A stretch of DNA of 64,000 nt from Scilla litardierei (GCA_030789695.1 CM061142.1:797929258-797993257); one strand, 5' to 3'. Shown: positions 23,415 to 34,943, counted from the first letter of the stretch. The notes: generated by a model not told the origin, from the sequence alone. Program-made: numbers and translations.

Positions 23415-26400
23415 ACCTTCACACATCCAAGGAAAGACAGGTTCGCATTACCGAAAGTTAGAAAAAGAAGAGGCACTTCAAGTAAGGTGGTCAGAAGGAG
23501 GAATAAAAGAGGAGTGCTACATCCTGGCTCTCCGTGTGTAATTACTGTCAGCTTAAAGGCCACACTGACAGGAATGGTTTTAGTCGTATTAGACACCAGC
23601 ATGAAGGAAGAGACACTGGACATCTGGGGAAAAGGCTCATAAAAAAGTGGGTTAGGAAGTCTGAAATTCTCAGTTTGGTTGCCTACACCTCTATGGTTGC
23701 TTTCTCAGAAAACATGTGGTATTTCAACAGTGGGTGTTCCCAACACATGACAGGAAATAGAAGTCTCCTCTCTGAATATACTGTAGGGAATAAAGGCCAT
23801 GTTACCTTTGGTGATGGTCAAAAGAGCAAAGTCATTGGGAAGGGAGAGCTGAAGATGACTGGATCTATTACTCTGGAGGATGTGATGCATGTAGAAGACT
23901 TGGAGGCTAATCTGATTGGCATAAGCCAACTGTGTGACCAAGGTTTGTTCGTTCAGTTCACCAAAAGCAAGTGTGTGGTTCTAAATGAAGCTGGAACCTG
24001 CATCCTAACTGGGAAAAGATCTACTGACAACTGCTATTTACTTCAAGAAGCTAACAGTTGTCTCAATGTAAGTGTTGATGTCTATGAACAGTGGCATCAA
24101 AAGCTAGGGCACCTCAATTACAAGACGTTGATGGAGATATCCAGAGTCGGAGCGATTCGAGGGATACCTGTCATAGTCAAGAGAAAAGAAGGTGTTTGTG
24201 GTCCGTGTCAACTGGGAAAACAAAAGAAGACTAGTCATAGACAACTTCAGACCATCACCACTTCTAAGAACATGGAGCTGCTACACATGGATCTGATCGG
24301 ACCCACAACAGAAGTCAGAATGGGAGGTAAGAAATACATCTATGTTTGCGTTGATGATTTCTCACGTTTTACTTGGGTAGATTTTCTCAAGGAGAAGTCA
24401 GACGCATTTGATGCATTCAAGAAGCTATGCACCCGTCTTCAGACTGAGAAAGGAGACACCATTGGAAAGATTACCAGAATTCGAAGTGACCATGGCAAGG
24501 AGTTTGAGAATCACTTCTTTACTGATTTTTGTGAAGCAGAGGGAATAGCTCATGAGTTTTTAGCTCCTAAGACACCTCAACAAAATGGAGTTGTTGAGAG
24601 GAAAAATCGTACACTACAAGAAATGGCTCGTGTGATGCTGAAGGCCTGGAAGGTCAGTACTAAATGGTGGGCAGAGGCTGTTAACACTGCATGCTACACC
24701 ATAAATAGAGTGTATCTGAGACCCAGAACGGAGAAAACTCCTTATGAGATCTGGAAAGGTAAAAAACCTGATGTTTCTTATTTTCATGTCTTTGGAAGCA
24801 AGTGTTACATTTTGCAGGATCGGACTCCAAAAGGAAAGTTTGATACTAAGAGTGATAGAGGGATATTTCTTGGATACTCTACTACCAGCCGTGCTTTCAG
24901 GGTGCTAAATCATCGCACTAATGTTCTGATGGAGTCAATTAATGTTACTGTAGATGACTTTGAGCAGGGTGAAGCTGTTATAAATGGAGGGCCTGTTCCT
25001 CAGGAAGAAAGTAATGAAGATGAAGATTGTGTTGAACAAAATGTTACGACATTGGATACAATACAAGGTAATGTTGGACAGAATGCTGTATCACAGGGTT
25101 CAACATCCATAGAGGAACCACTGTCAGAGGGAAATGAAATTCATTCCTCATGAGGGATTACGAAAGTTATACGAAATCAACCTCTCGAACTTGTTATTGG
25201 CAATGTTGAAGATGTTCTTCGAACGAGAGGTACTAGTCAAGTCAACTATCGTGATCTTGTCGGGTATGTCTGTTTTCTTTCAAGTGCTGAGCCAAAGAAT
25301 GTAAAGGAAGCTCTACTTGACGATTTCTGGGTGTAAGCCATGCAAGAAGAGCTGAATCAATTTCAGCATAACGATGTTTGGACTCTAGTAAAGAGACCGA
25401 AAGGGTTGAATGTCATTGGGACAAAGTGGATATTCAAGAACAAAACTGATGAGAAGGGGAATGTCACGCATAACAAGGATCGTCTGGTGGCTCAAGGGTA
25501 CACTCAGATTGAGGGAATTGAATTTGATGAGATGTTTGCTCCTGTAGCTCGACTGGAATCTATCAGATTACTTCTAGCTGTGGCCTGCAGCTTCAATTTC
25601 AAGCTCCATCAGATGGATATGAAGAGTGCGTTTCTGAATGGAATATTAAATGAAGAGGTGTATGTCGAACAGCCGAAGGGATTTGAAAATCCATTTCTGC
25701 CCAACCATGTCTACCATATGAAGAAAGCTCTCTATGGTCTGAAACAAGCACCAAGAGCATGGTATGAGAGGTTGACCAAATATCTTCTCCAAAAGGGATA
25801 TGAACGAGGGGAAGCAGATAAAACTTTATTTGTCCAACGAACCAGATCAGCGATCATTGTTGCTCAGATTTATGTGGACGATATAGTCTTCGGTTACACT
25901 TCACAACAACTGGTACGTGAATTCATTGACCTTATGCAAAAAGATTTTGAAATGAGTATGGTTGGTGAATTAAACATATTTCTTGGTCTTCAAGTAAAGC
26001 AATCTAGTGATGGATTGTTTATATCTCAAAGTAAGTATGCTAAAAACCTTGTTAAGAGGTTTGGCCTGGAAAATGCTCGGCAAGTTTGCACCCCTATGGC
26101 CACAACTGAAAAGCTATCTAAGGATGATGGTGGGAAACAAGTAGAGGTCACATTGTACAGAAGTATGATATTAAGTTTACTGTATCTGACAGCGAGTAGG
26201 CCAGACATCAGTTTTAGTGTTGGGGTATGTGCCCGCTACCAAGCATGTCCTAAAGAATCTCACATCACTGCTATGAAACGTATAATCAGATATATAAGCG
26301 GGACTGCTGACTATGGTATTTGGTATTCAAAAGACACTAATACTTTACTATCGGGCTATAGTGATGCTGATTGGGCAGGAAATGCAGATGATAGAAAAAG

Positions 26401-26786
26401 TACCACAGAGGGGATGTTTTTACGTTGGAAACAACTTAGTCTCTTGGTACAGCAAGAAGCAGAATTCTATTTCCTTATCAACTGCTGATGCCAAATATAT
26501 TGCGACAGGAAGCTGTTGTTCTCAACTCCTCTGGATGAAACAGATGCTGACAGACTACGGTGTAGAGCAAGATGTCTTGACTATTCTATGTGACAACCAG
26601 AGCGCCATAAACATATCCAAGAATCCTATTCAACATTCCAGGACCAAACATATCGACATTCGACATTATTTCATCAGAGAACTGGTGGAAAAGAAGGTTC
26701 TTGTCTTGGAATATATAGCTACTACCAGTCAGTTAGCTGACATCTTTACAAAACCCTTGGACTCCAGCAGATTTGAGGAATTATGA
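23415..26786 (+). pseudogene. pol: SIRE-type pol (protease-integrase-RT-RNase H), broken
   Basis: Continuation of the SIRE reading frame after the nested insertion. A second knuckle-like CNYCQLKGHTD is at 23535. The protease core reads WYFNSGCSQHM, so the catalytic Asp of D-S-G is Asn (residue 65 from 23534). Integrase follows with the H-H-C-C finger (HQKLGHLN ... CGPCQLGK) and the D-D-E residues in LHMDLIGP, RSDHGKEF and NGVVERKN. Stops TGA 25151-25153 and TAA 25334-25336 fall between integrase and RT in one frame. RT from 25340 has YVDDIV at residue 178. A frameshift near 26405 precedes RNase H (26415-26786: SISLSTADAKYIA, CDNQSAINISKNP, DIFTKPL). Confidence 0.93.
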
Positions 26787-27035
26787 CAAGCTCTTGGGCT
26801 GTGTAGTATCTAATGTTACACATAATGTTGTACATTATGTTACAACTAAGAAAGGGGTCCGGGTGTCTTTTATTGGTATTTTCTGGTTAATCCTTTACTA
26901 TCTCTGCATTTATTATTCTTGGTTCGTTCTCTCAGCGCTCTTCACTTCTCTAGAGCATTTCAAAAAGGGGCTGCTCAGTGTTTCTTAGGGTTCTTGTTTT
27001 TCTTCGGCGAAGGAAATTCTTGTCTTTCTTGAAGA
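26787..27035 (+). other. spacer between pol and the env-position ORF
   Basis: 250 bases with TGTTACACATAATGTTGTAC repeats and a pyrimidine-rich stretch. A splice acceptor for a subgenomic RNA could lie here (for example TTTGTTTTTCTTCGGCGAAGG near 26995), but this is inference. Confidence 0.4.
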
Positions 27036-29087
27036 ATGGGATGTGCTCAGAGTCAGAAACCCTCTCCGAATCCTCGACACTCCTCTCGTCAGGCTGCTTC
27101 GTCCCAGAATGCTTCAACATCATCCTCATCTTCTCATATCAAAAGAAAGGGGACGGTTCCTTGTGCCTCTAGGGCTTCCCCTTTTGGTATGTCTCCTCTT
27201 ACATCATCCTCAATGTCTAATGATAACATGCATTCTTGTTCCATTTCGAAATCGGCTATGGTGGTTTTCTCCCCAATTCTTGTTATTCCATGTTTACAGA
27301 TAAAACCCTCTATGTCTGAATCTGAAGAAGATGAAAGGGTTCCCCATCCTGAAACTGTACAAGATTGGTTCTGGTATCTCCGGCGAACTGGGCGCAAATT
27401 AGATGTTTCTTGGTTGGATTTGTCTGGAGTTTGGTTTGGTTCTCTCGAACTTTAGAGTTTGGATGGTAAATTGATGAGCGTGCAAGTGCCGTTTGATGAC
27501 TTGATCATTCTCAAAATCTGGAATTCTTATGAATAATCAGTGAAAATCTCAGAAATTGTGGTTTTAGATAGCTCCGACTCTGATTCTTCTTTGTCTGCAG
27601 ATATCCCCAACATAGATATTGATGAGGGTGATGTATCTAGTCATGCTAATGTGTGTACCGAAGACCAGATTGGGGATCCCTCATATTGTGGAGCTCATGG
27701 TGATGCTCTCAATGATGGTGGTAGTGTTGACATGAGTATTTCAGATACAGATGTTGATGGAAAGATTGGTTCTTTCGCTGATATGGATGATGATCCTAAC
27801 TCAAATGATGTGGAGAATGGCATCGTATTGCTCCAGAAAAGGAGGTTTTGTTTGACGTAAATTTAGGTGCAGGACCTTCAAATGTTGTGACTGATGATAC
27901 TCTCCCTGAAGAAACCCCAGTGTTGGTGACTCTAGTCTTTCAATCTGAGTCATATGTGGCTTCTGCACATGAAGACAATGCTCATGTTAGAGTACCTGTG
28001 TCAGTCCAAGTAGAGGAGATTGATCATCCTGCTGGGTATGTTTCTACTCCTTGTGTCAATGTTGGACCTAGTACTAATGTTGCATCTAATGTCAGACCTT
28101 CTGTAAATGTTCAAAGAAGAGGAATTCTTAGTGGCTGATACTCCTAGTGTGGATCCATTTATCTCTCACCCTCGCAAAACTAGATCTGGATCCCACAAGC
28201 GTGTTGCCTCATCAAGGTTGTTTACCCCTTCTCCTTCTAAGAAATCGAAAGGCTCTGGTGTTTCAGGTTATTCCTCCTCCTCTACTATTTCTGCTTCCAA
28301 TGCCTTGTCGAAACAATTTTTTGACAAGTCCTGCCAAAAAAGATGGCCCACATACTCTGAGAGATCTATTCTAGGAGAAAAATCACTTGTTCTTTCTTCA
28401 TTTGCCAAGACTCATTTCATATCTTTTCGCAAGGATATTGACCTATTTCAAGCAGCAAGCTGTTTCAAGACATTTTATCCTGTATTAGTTCGAGAATTTT
28501 ACAGCAACCTATTCAAATCCTCTGGGGATTCTGCCTCTATATGGGCTTTCAGGACATTCATTAGGGGCAAAGTAGTTCCGTTCTCCCCTTCTATGATCAA
28601 CAAATTTCTGAAGTGGCCCTGTGCTCAGAATCTTCCTGCCTATGGTATTTCAGTTGGTGACGACTTTGATTTGTTTATAAAGACTGTCACTGGAGGGCAG
28701 TACAAATGTTGGCCAAAATATTTTTCCTTCCCTTCCTCAGCTCTGACTGCCAAATTCTTCTTGCTCTATCGCATTGCGACTCGAAATTGGCTTCCTACTT
28801 CAAATATGTCTATTGTCACCAAGGCCATGTGTAAACTGCTTTTTGCTGCCGGAACAAAGAAGTCTTTCAATCTGGGTCGGATCATATTTGACTCCATCCT
28901 CTCACTTTCAGAGTCCGCTGCACCATCTTCCTCTCTTCCTCATGCCTCCCTCATATCCATGGTGCTTTTCTCACAAGGAATTGTCCCTGACTCGTCTGAT
29001 CTGGCCGTGACGTGTGAGGGGATCAGCGTTACTACCAAGTCAGTAGTGAGTAAAATTGACGTTATCTCTGCTGTCCATCAAAACTGA
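27036..29087 (+). pseudogene. env-position ORF of the SIRE element, plant transposon-protein domain, broken
   Basis: Starts at ATG 27036 (MGCAQSQKPSPNPRHSSRQ) after RNase H, where Sireviruses carry their env-like gene. The frame has a TAG after 27455, a TAA before 27540 and a +1/-1 pair near 27850-28110, then runs to TGA 29085-29087. The N-terminal half is Ser/Asp-rich and acidic. A basic Lys/Ser segment (FTPSPSKKSKGSG) precedes a folded domain from about 28330 with FYPVLVREFYSNLF, FIRGKVVPFSPSMINKFL, NWLPTSNMSIVTKAMCKLL and NLGRIIFDSI. I know this pattern as the putative plant transposon protein domain (PF20167, from memory). I see no signal peptide, transmembrane helix or furin site, so calling it an envelope would be unsupported. 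Confidence 0.7.
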
Positions 29088-29780
29088 TTTTCCATTTGAG
29101 TTTCCCTATTTTAAATTTAACTTATATAGATCCCCATGTTTGACTTATCCTAATGGATGCTAGTCAACCTACACATAATTACATATATATACACACTCTG
29201 AGTAACAGTGGTGGAGTCAGGAAATTTTCATTTAGGGTACAAATTATAAGCTAATACAAAATAATTTCTACGTACAATAAAAGCCCATAAGAAAAGGTAC
29301 CATATTCTATAAGAACTCTAATACAATAAAAACTACTTAAAATAGAAACTTAATTACATTCAAATTCTGAATACAATAAGAAGAGTACCATATTCTATAG
29401 ATGCATGCATGTATGTGTTAGAGAAAGCAATATAAGTATACACATATCATAAACATCAAAGCTTATATTAGAATGTAGATGCATGAGTAGGTTAACCCAT
29501 ATGATTGAAACTATCACAGCATGCTTAAAATTTTTGCATCATGCAAAACACAGGATCGTGATTGTGTCAATAATATCTAGAATTTAAATAAATTAAAATT
29601 GGTTGATTGATTTCAAAAAAATAGTAATGTAAATTCTAACTTCTAGGTATCAATTCATAGTACTCATATAAGCATTTTCACAAATAGTTAGAGTGCATTG
29701 TGCAATCAAATAAAGAGAATCACACAAATTAAACATTTACACTATTTTTTATGGTGAATCAAAGATGAAACGATGGTTAG
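29088..29780. other. AT-rich stretch without recognised genes
   Basis: Downstream of the SIRE ORF where a purine tract and 3' LTR would be expected, neither is visible. Near 29210 the words CAGTGGTGGAGTCAGGAA resemble the terminal sequence of some plant DNA transposons, but no matching inverted end was seen. Two copies of ACAATAA...GTACCATATTCTATA occur near 29275 and 29368. Confidence 0.4.
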
Positions 29781-30649
29781 TGTTTTGGGGTGTTTTCTCA
29801 CCATGGGATGGTAGTCCGGAGGTCCGAAGGTCGTCGTGGTCTTTGGAGGTGGAGACGACCCTCGGGATAACTCGACCGAGCGTTTCACTTCATTGGAAAT
29901 GCTGGGGGCCAAGCGATGGTACGCCGAAGGGAAGCTTCGGCGGGGTCATGGTTACCTCTGGGGTCGGTCGGTCGAGCGGGTCCCTGAAGTAGGGCGCTCT
30001 TGGTGATGATCGACGGGACATCGAAGGGAAGCTTCGATGAGGTGACATCTCCCTTGACCTGCAAGACGAAGAACTCGTTAGGGGGGTTAGACCTTGGTTC
30101 CAACCAAGTCCCCTCCGATGCCTAAGTCAGATCTCGACTAAGAAATGCTTCGGTGGAATCGAGTTCTGCTCACGGAGAGGCCGAACAAGAGTTCTCGAGC
30201 CAAGCTTATAGAGGAGAAGCGTATGGTGGAAGAAGGTGAAAGGAGACGGTATACATGGGTCTCAGATATCCAGAATTTGGTCCTTTGGTGTTCCGTCTTT
30301 CGGGTCTCTTATAGGAGCATCCTATGTCAACGCCTTCATGGCGCCTCGTCGTTCCTCCCTCAGTGCCCTCTCACTTTTATGGTCCCTTCAATGGTGATCA
30401 AGGAAGCCGTAATGGTCCATTCAATTGTAATCAAGGTAGACATAACGATCCCTTCAATGGTGATCAAGGTGGGCACGATCTGAGGAGCGGTTTCCTCAAT
30501 CGCGGGTGAAGGTCAATAGCACTTCAGGTGGCGGTCTCGGGTTGAGGTGCCCTGATATGCTTGCGGGGACTTTGGACTGTGGCCCAGTTTTTCCTTGCAT
30601 CATAGGCTCGGTCTGTTCCTCTTCGGCCCATTCGGAGGGGGTCGTATCA
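29781..30649 (-). repeat. 3' LTR of a minus-strand Tat-like Gypsy element
   Basis: On the + strand it reads TGTTTTGGGGTG...CGTATCA. Its reverse complement begins TGATACG and ends CCCCAAAACA. The right-hand side is the reverse complement of the LTR and purine tract found three times in the array at 45197-53160 (TGATACAACC...CCCCGAAACA, preceded by GATGGGGGCAAT). Hence it is a diverged LTR of the same family in opposite orientation. The partner LTR was not found; the element is cut near 32480-32646. Confidence 0.72.
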
Positions 30650-30668
30650 ATTGCCCCCATCATTCTAG
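30650..30668 (-). promoter_or_regulatory. polypurine tract of the minus Tat-like element
   Basis: On the minus strand it reads AGAATGATGGGGGCAAT directly before the LTR start TGATACG, matching the tract next to the LTRs at 46487, 49198 and 51912. Confidence 0.65.
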
Positions 30669-30888
30669 CTGTTTGGCTTTGATGGTTCGATCCGAGGGAT
30701 GTGATACGCTTGGATTTGACGGGCGCGTCAGTCAAAGTGGTGCATTGAATGAGAACCATCATGGTGCTGGGCGCCAGGAATTCTCTCGCCCTTTTGGTGC
30801 AGGATTCGGAGAGCTGCCTCCTTTGGGATGTTGACACGTGTGCAAAATTGAACGGTCGGTGATGATGTAGGGGGTTTGGAGAGGAACG

Positions 30889-30894
30889 TATAAG
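30889..30894 (+). promoter_or_regulatory. candidate TATA box for the antisense ORF
   Basis: TATAAG about 100 bases upstream of ATG 30996, on the strand opposite to the retrotransposon. Promoter activity is inference from position only. Confidence 0.35.
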
Positions 30895-30995
30895 TGGAGG
30901 CAGTCGCCTTTCGGGTAAAGGTTCTGCCCCTCAAGCATTTGCTCCCTCCTTAGTTGCCCTTGCACTCGCCTTTGACTTTCGTGAAGCTTTTCGCC

Positions 30996-32480
30996 ATGTG
31001 TCCTTCGTCGTCTTCTTCTTCCGCTCCCGGGGTGAGTCGATCAGCGTCCGCCACTGGCGGCACAGGGGGATGGAGCGACCCTTCTGGTGTGCCCTCGACA
31101 GTGATGGTGCGGCCGTCGGTGGTTAGCGCCACTTCCATAGGGTCTCTTCATAGCAGGTACCTTCGTCCTCCACATCATGCCAGGGCCACATCGATGAATG
31201 AGAGGGTATGCTTCTCGGGCAGTTGTGAGGTTGAGGTGTACGTGAAGAACTTCATGTTCGGGTTGTGGTTCCCCCTCCATCCCTTCGTGGTCATGTTCTG
31301 AAGGGCTTTTGGACTCGCCTTTTGTCAGATTAGCCCCAACGCCATCGGTTCCTTGGTTTGGTTCCTCGTGTTGTGTTTGCTTTAGGGGGTTGAGCCGACA
31401 TTTCCACTGTACTGTCACTTCTACCATCTAAGCCATGCCAAGTCGGGCGCTTGGCTCTACATCACTGCTCGAAAGGGTATGAACCTGGTGTCAGGGTTGC
31501 CATCCTCTCTGAATCATCAGAAAGAAGATTACGTGTTTGTGACCCTCCCTGAGGAAGGGGATTTTTTTCGGTTCGTTGGGGCAGTCTGCACTCACTGAAT
31601 CTAGCAGGGAGGTGCCTCACCGATGTGGACCTTGGGGCGATCGATATGTCGTCTGCGGTTCTTCCAGGCAAGCGACACATCAAGGTCCTCTTCCAAGACC
31701 TTGTCCTGAGGAAGACCGTGTTGCCCGTTGGTAAGTCCCCTACTCTTTTGGTTCAGCTTCTTCATTGTCCCTTGGTCATTTTATCAATTCTGTCTTGTCA
31801 GATGTGTTTGTCCAAGGTTCGTCCCCGCGCCCCCCACTGGCCTCCCTTCTTGACCCCAGCCCAAAGAGGGGAGATCTTGTTTTGGAAGTTCAGCCGAAGC
31901 TGTGCGATGGGTCCTCCCAAGATAAGAAGGGTTCATCTGGGGGTGCTGCAAAGAGAAGGGAGTGTGCGTCGCCAGATCAGCGAAGAATAGAGGGGAAGAA
32001 GGCACATGTCTATATCTCTGGCGAGGATGTTTTGGTCTCCAAGGCTCCCGCGTCCCCTACCTGCTCTCAACAGAGCAAGGACAAGTGGCACTCGCCGGTA
32101 CTGACCTGTGGCTTTCACATGGTACAGTTGTACTCGGTCGGTCTGTCGATGAGGCGACAATCCGTGGCACTCGCCGATGCGGAAGCAAGCCTCGCCTTGA
32201 AGCATGTGGAAGTGGAAGCCACTGAGGGTGCGGCCGAGGAAGCAAAGGTCCAAGCGAGGTCGATGGAGACCAGGATCACTGAGCTCTCCGCTGAGGTCGA
32301 GAGGCTGGACATTGATAGGGCTGTAGCGTTGGCCGAAAAGTCCAAGGCCGAAGAGAGGGCTATCGAATTAATGGAGACCAGGGGAGCTGAGGCGGGTGAT
32401 AGGCTCAGGGATCTTGAGGAGTTGCTGGAGGCGACGGGGGAGAGGGAGGGCGCTCTCAAGTTCATTTCTTCGATCGCCTC
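30996..32480 (+). pseudogene. antisense extra ORF (aORF) of a Tat-like Gypsy element, broken
   Basis: Lies between pol and the 3' LTR of a minus-strand element but codes on the + strand. First piece: ATG 30996 to TGA 31299-31301, Ser-rich then VEVYVKNFMFGLWFPLHPF. After a shift, LAPNAIGSLVWFLVLC, WLYITARKGMNLVSGLP and TLPEEGDFFRFVG are readable to about 31600. This FGLRFPLHPF-like pattern is the putative gypsy-type transposon domain (PF04195, from memory). The last piece, in the frame of 31765, encodes a long Ala/Glu/Arg-rich coiled coil (about 32158-32457). Extra antisense ORFs at this place are known in Tat-lineage elements of other plants. The C-terminal boundary is uncertain, since the frame runs on by chance into the Athila-like LTR at 32647. 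Confidence 0.65.
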
Positions 32481-32641
32481 CACCAAGGCGATATGTTGTG
32501 GCGGTCTGATCACCCTCCTAGTGACTATTTTCGAAATCCAGCTTTCCATTGGCCTACGCCGTGCTACGGGCCCCACCTCCTTAGCTATAGATGTTTTGGC
32601 CCGTATGCACATGATCTGTCCCCACAGACAGCGTCATTGGG

Positions 32642-32646
32642 TCTGG
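32642..32646. repeat. target-site duplication TCTGG, left copy
   Basis: TCTGG precedes the LTR at 32647 and follows the LTR end at 41174-41178. Confidence 0.92.
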
Positions 32647-34927
32647 TGATCGCCCCAAAATGCAACCCAAGAGCACAACCAAAAACTTGGTCGGCCCCGG
32701 ATACACACCCGGAGAACGATTGTAGTTTTACCGTAAGCGCACGGTGTAGTGGCGAGCGGGTATCGAACACGAGGAGGTGGTGTTGGTTCCAATCTATCCT
32801 AGGTTGGTTTGACTACGAATGTTTTATTGGTGGAGATGGCTATGGTATGATATAATGGAAATGGTGGTGGATGTCGGTGTCGGTGATAAAGAAATCGGTC
32901 AAATATCGATTCAAATACAATATAATAAAAGTGTCCAGGGCTAGGGAATTCCCACTACGGATCGTCATACATCATCGTAAATAGTGAATCTCAATATTAC
33001 TAGACTTGCATTGAGGTGAACTAGTCGTAACTGAATATAGAACCAAGCTCACGCTCTCGTGCTATTGCCGGTCTATAGCAACCTAGATTAGAGCCCAATC
33101 TCTTGCAAACCCTAACCTAAGCCACTAGCATGAAGATCGACGTCATCGTTCAATCGCTCCTCGAGCCCACTCTCGTGCAAACTCGAGTTACAATCTAGGT
33201 TGTGATAGTTCGTATTCGTCCAATCTCTTGCAAACGAATATGGGTATAGATTTACAATTAAAAATCCTAGCTTTGGTCCAATCTCTTGCAAACCAAATCT
33301 AGAGAAACCCAATTGTAAACCTAAATCGAATATCTAGACCTTCCCATCGATTAGAATTCAATCTCTTGCAAACCCCAATCGATGGAAATCCCTAGCTATC
33401 CGTAATAAATCAATCACAACCTAACCTCCTAGCAATTCTAGCAATTTAGAAATTCATTCATCACAAATCTGAAATTAGATCCATAGGGTTCATCCCCAAG
33501 CCCTAGAACAACAAATCTACTCTAGCATAGCAATAATGATATAAGAATCAATAAAAACCATAGCTTGCATACAAAAAGATATCAAATCAAAGATTCAAAG
33601 AATAAGAACAAAGATACTTAGCTTTGATGAAGAATTCCGATCCAAATACAAGCTTTTTGATCCAAGAGGGGGCCTAGGGCATGGCCTAACCTCTAAAATA
33701 ATCAATAAGAAAACATCTTGGAACCTAAGAAAACATGGGGGATCCCCTCTAATGGTGGCTACAAAACCCCTTTTATACTCCCCCAAAAACCCTAGCAAAA
33801 CTGCCTAAAAAGCCCCTGAAATTCGGGCCCAAAACTGAATCTGCGCGTGCCCAAAAATCTGCGCCAGTTACGACTCGGCCGAGTGGAAATCTCACTCGGT
33901 CGAGTGAGCTTTCCTGCAGAAAACTCCAGAAAACAGCACTCTGTCAAAATTTGCCAAAACTGTCAAAAACTGGTCACTCGGCCGAGTGGAAATCTCACTC
34001 AGTCGAGTGGAAATCTCACTCGGTCGAGTGAGCTTTCCTGCAGAAAACTCCAGAAAACATCACTCTGTCAAAACTGTCAAAAACTGTCAAAAACTGGTCA
34101 CTCGGCCGAGTGGAAATGTCACTCGGCCGAGTGACACTGACATGCAAATTCCAGCACTGCAGCATCGACTGGCAGAAATTCCCCAGATTTCATCCGACCT
34201 CCGATTTGCGCGTTCTTGGCGGTGTTGGAATCGTCATGAAGTCTACTAACATAAAAAATATGAGAAAAATAATTTACCCACTGGAATGATAGCAGATTTC
34301 AAAAGAGTTGGAGGATGTCTGAAAATCTGGGCGCTTCGTGTCCTCGGCATCACTCGGCCGAGTGGCAAATGTCACTCGGCCGAGTGGCTTTTGGAACTCG
34401 GCCGAGTCAGAGCTCGTAGTCGACTGACGGATTACAGAGAGTTGGACATTTTGGCTCGCCGTCGTCTGGGTGCCACTCGGGCGGACGGAGTCTCCGAACT
34501 CGGCCGAGTGGGCGTGCGATGCTCGGCCGAGTGCACGCTGATACATCTCTGTTGCGTGTCCGATCTGGCCGGCCGAGCGGGGTCTCAATGCTCGGCCGAG
34601 TGACTCCTTCACTCGGCCGAGTGACATGCTGAAAATGCCCAATCTCCATCTTTTCTCTTCCTCGTCGCTCCTACGACGTTCTTTCTTCTTCCACTCGTCT
34701 TCCATTGCAGAATAACCCTCAAAAGAGCCATGGTTGACACTCCGGAGTGGGTGCAAATCCTTTAAGCTCATTTTTGCTCCCGATCGCTCCATATTTCTTG
34801 AAATCCGACAAAAACAAGAAATAGTGAAAAGTAACGCAATATCGTCGAATAATCGTGAAAAGCGTGATATGGGTGATCGAAATGGCATGCAAATATGCAG
34901 AAAAAAGTGTAAAATATGGACCGATCA
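32647..34927 (-). repeat. 3' LTR of the Athila-like element
   Basis: Contains TATAAAAG on the minus strand (33770-33777), AATCTCTTGCAAAC repeated several times at 33085-33380, and dense CACTCGGCCGAGTG palindromes at about 33870-34625. Identical in layout to 38871-41173. Confidence 0.93.
33870..34625. repeat. CACTCGGCCGAGTG palindrome array in the LTR
   Basis: A perfect 14-base palindrome and near variants (CACTCGGTCGAGTG, ACTCAGTCGAGT) recur more than a dozen times. Some are arranged as a 21-22 base unit built on GTGGAAATCTCACTCGGTCG, others are scattered. The unit count differs between the two LTRs. Confidence 0.85.
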
Positions 34928-34943
34928 AAATCCCCCAAGCTTA
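34928..34943 (-). promoter_or_regulatory. polypurine tract of the Athila-like element
   Basis: On the minus strand it reads TAAGCTTGGGGGATTT, adjoining the 3' LTR. Further AAGCTTGGGGGA-like copies occur near 35474-35487, 36447-36460 and 36608-36620. Confidence 0.75.

Larger units (their letters stand above)
1100..29087 (+). mobile_element. degenerate SIRE (Sirevirus-type) Ty1/Copia element, split by nested insertions
   Basis: The visible parts are the end of a 5' LTR, the primer site at 1848, gag from 1922, protease-integrase-RT-RNase H ending near 26786, and an extra ORF downstream of pol at 27036-29087. That order, with a long gag carrying a zinc knuckle and a coding region after RNase H, is the plant Sirevirus arrangement. 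A 19.9 kb element occupies 3467-23414 and divides it at the gag/pol boundary. Frameshifts, stops and a changed protease residue make it non-functional. No 3' LTR was found before other repeats begin at 29781, so the 3' end is presumably truncated. Confidence 0.85.

Noticed and set aside
27036..29087. A viral envelope glycoprotein
   Set aside because: No signal peptide, transmembrane helix, fusion peptide or cleavage site is seen; the recognisable part looks like a plant transposon-associated domain.
29204..29260. Possible DNA-transposon terminal sequence (CAGTGGTGGAGTCAGG)
   Set aside because: No inverted partner end, target duplication or transposase sequence was found nearby.
31765..32649. 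294-codon ORF taken as one intact gene
   Set aside because: Its last codons run into the Athila-like LTR at 32647, and upstream pieces of the same protein are in other frames; it is the tail of a broken antisense ORF.
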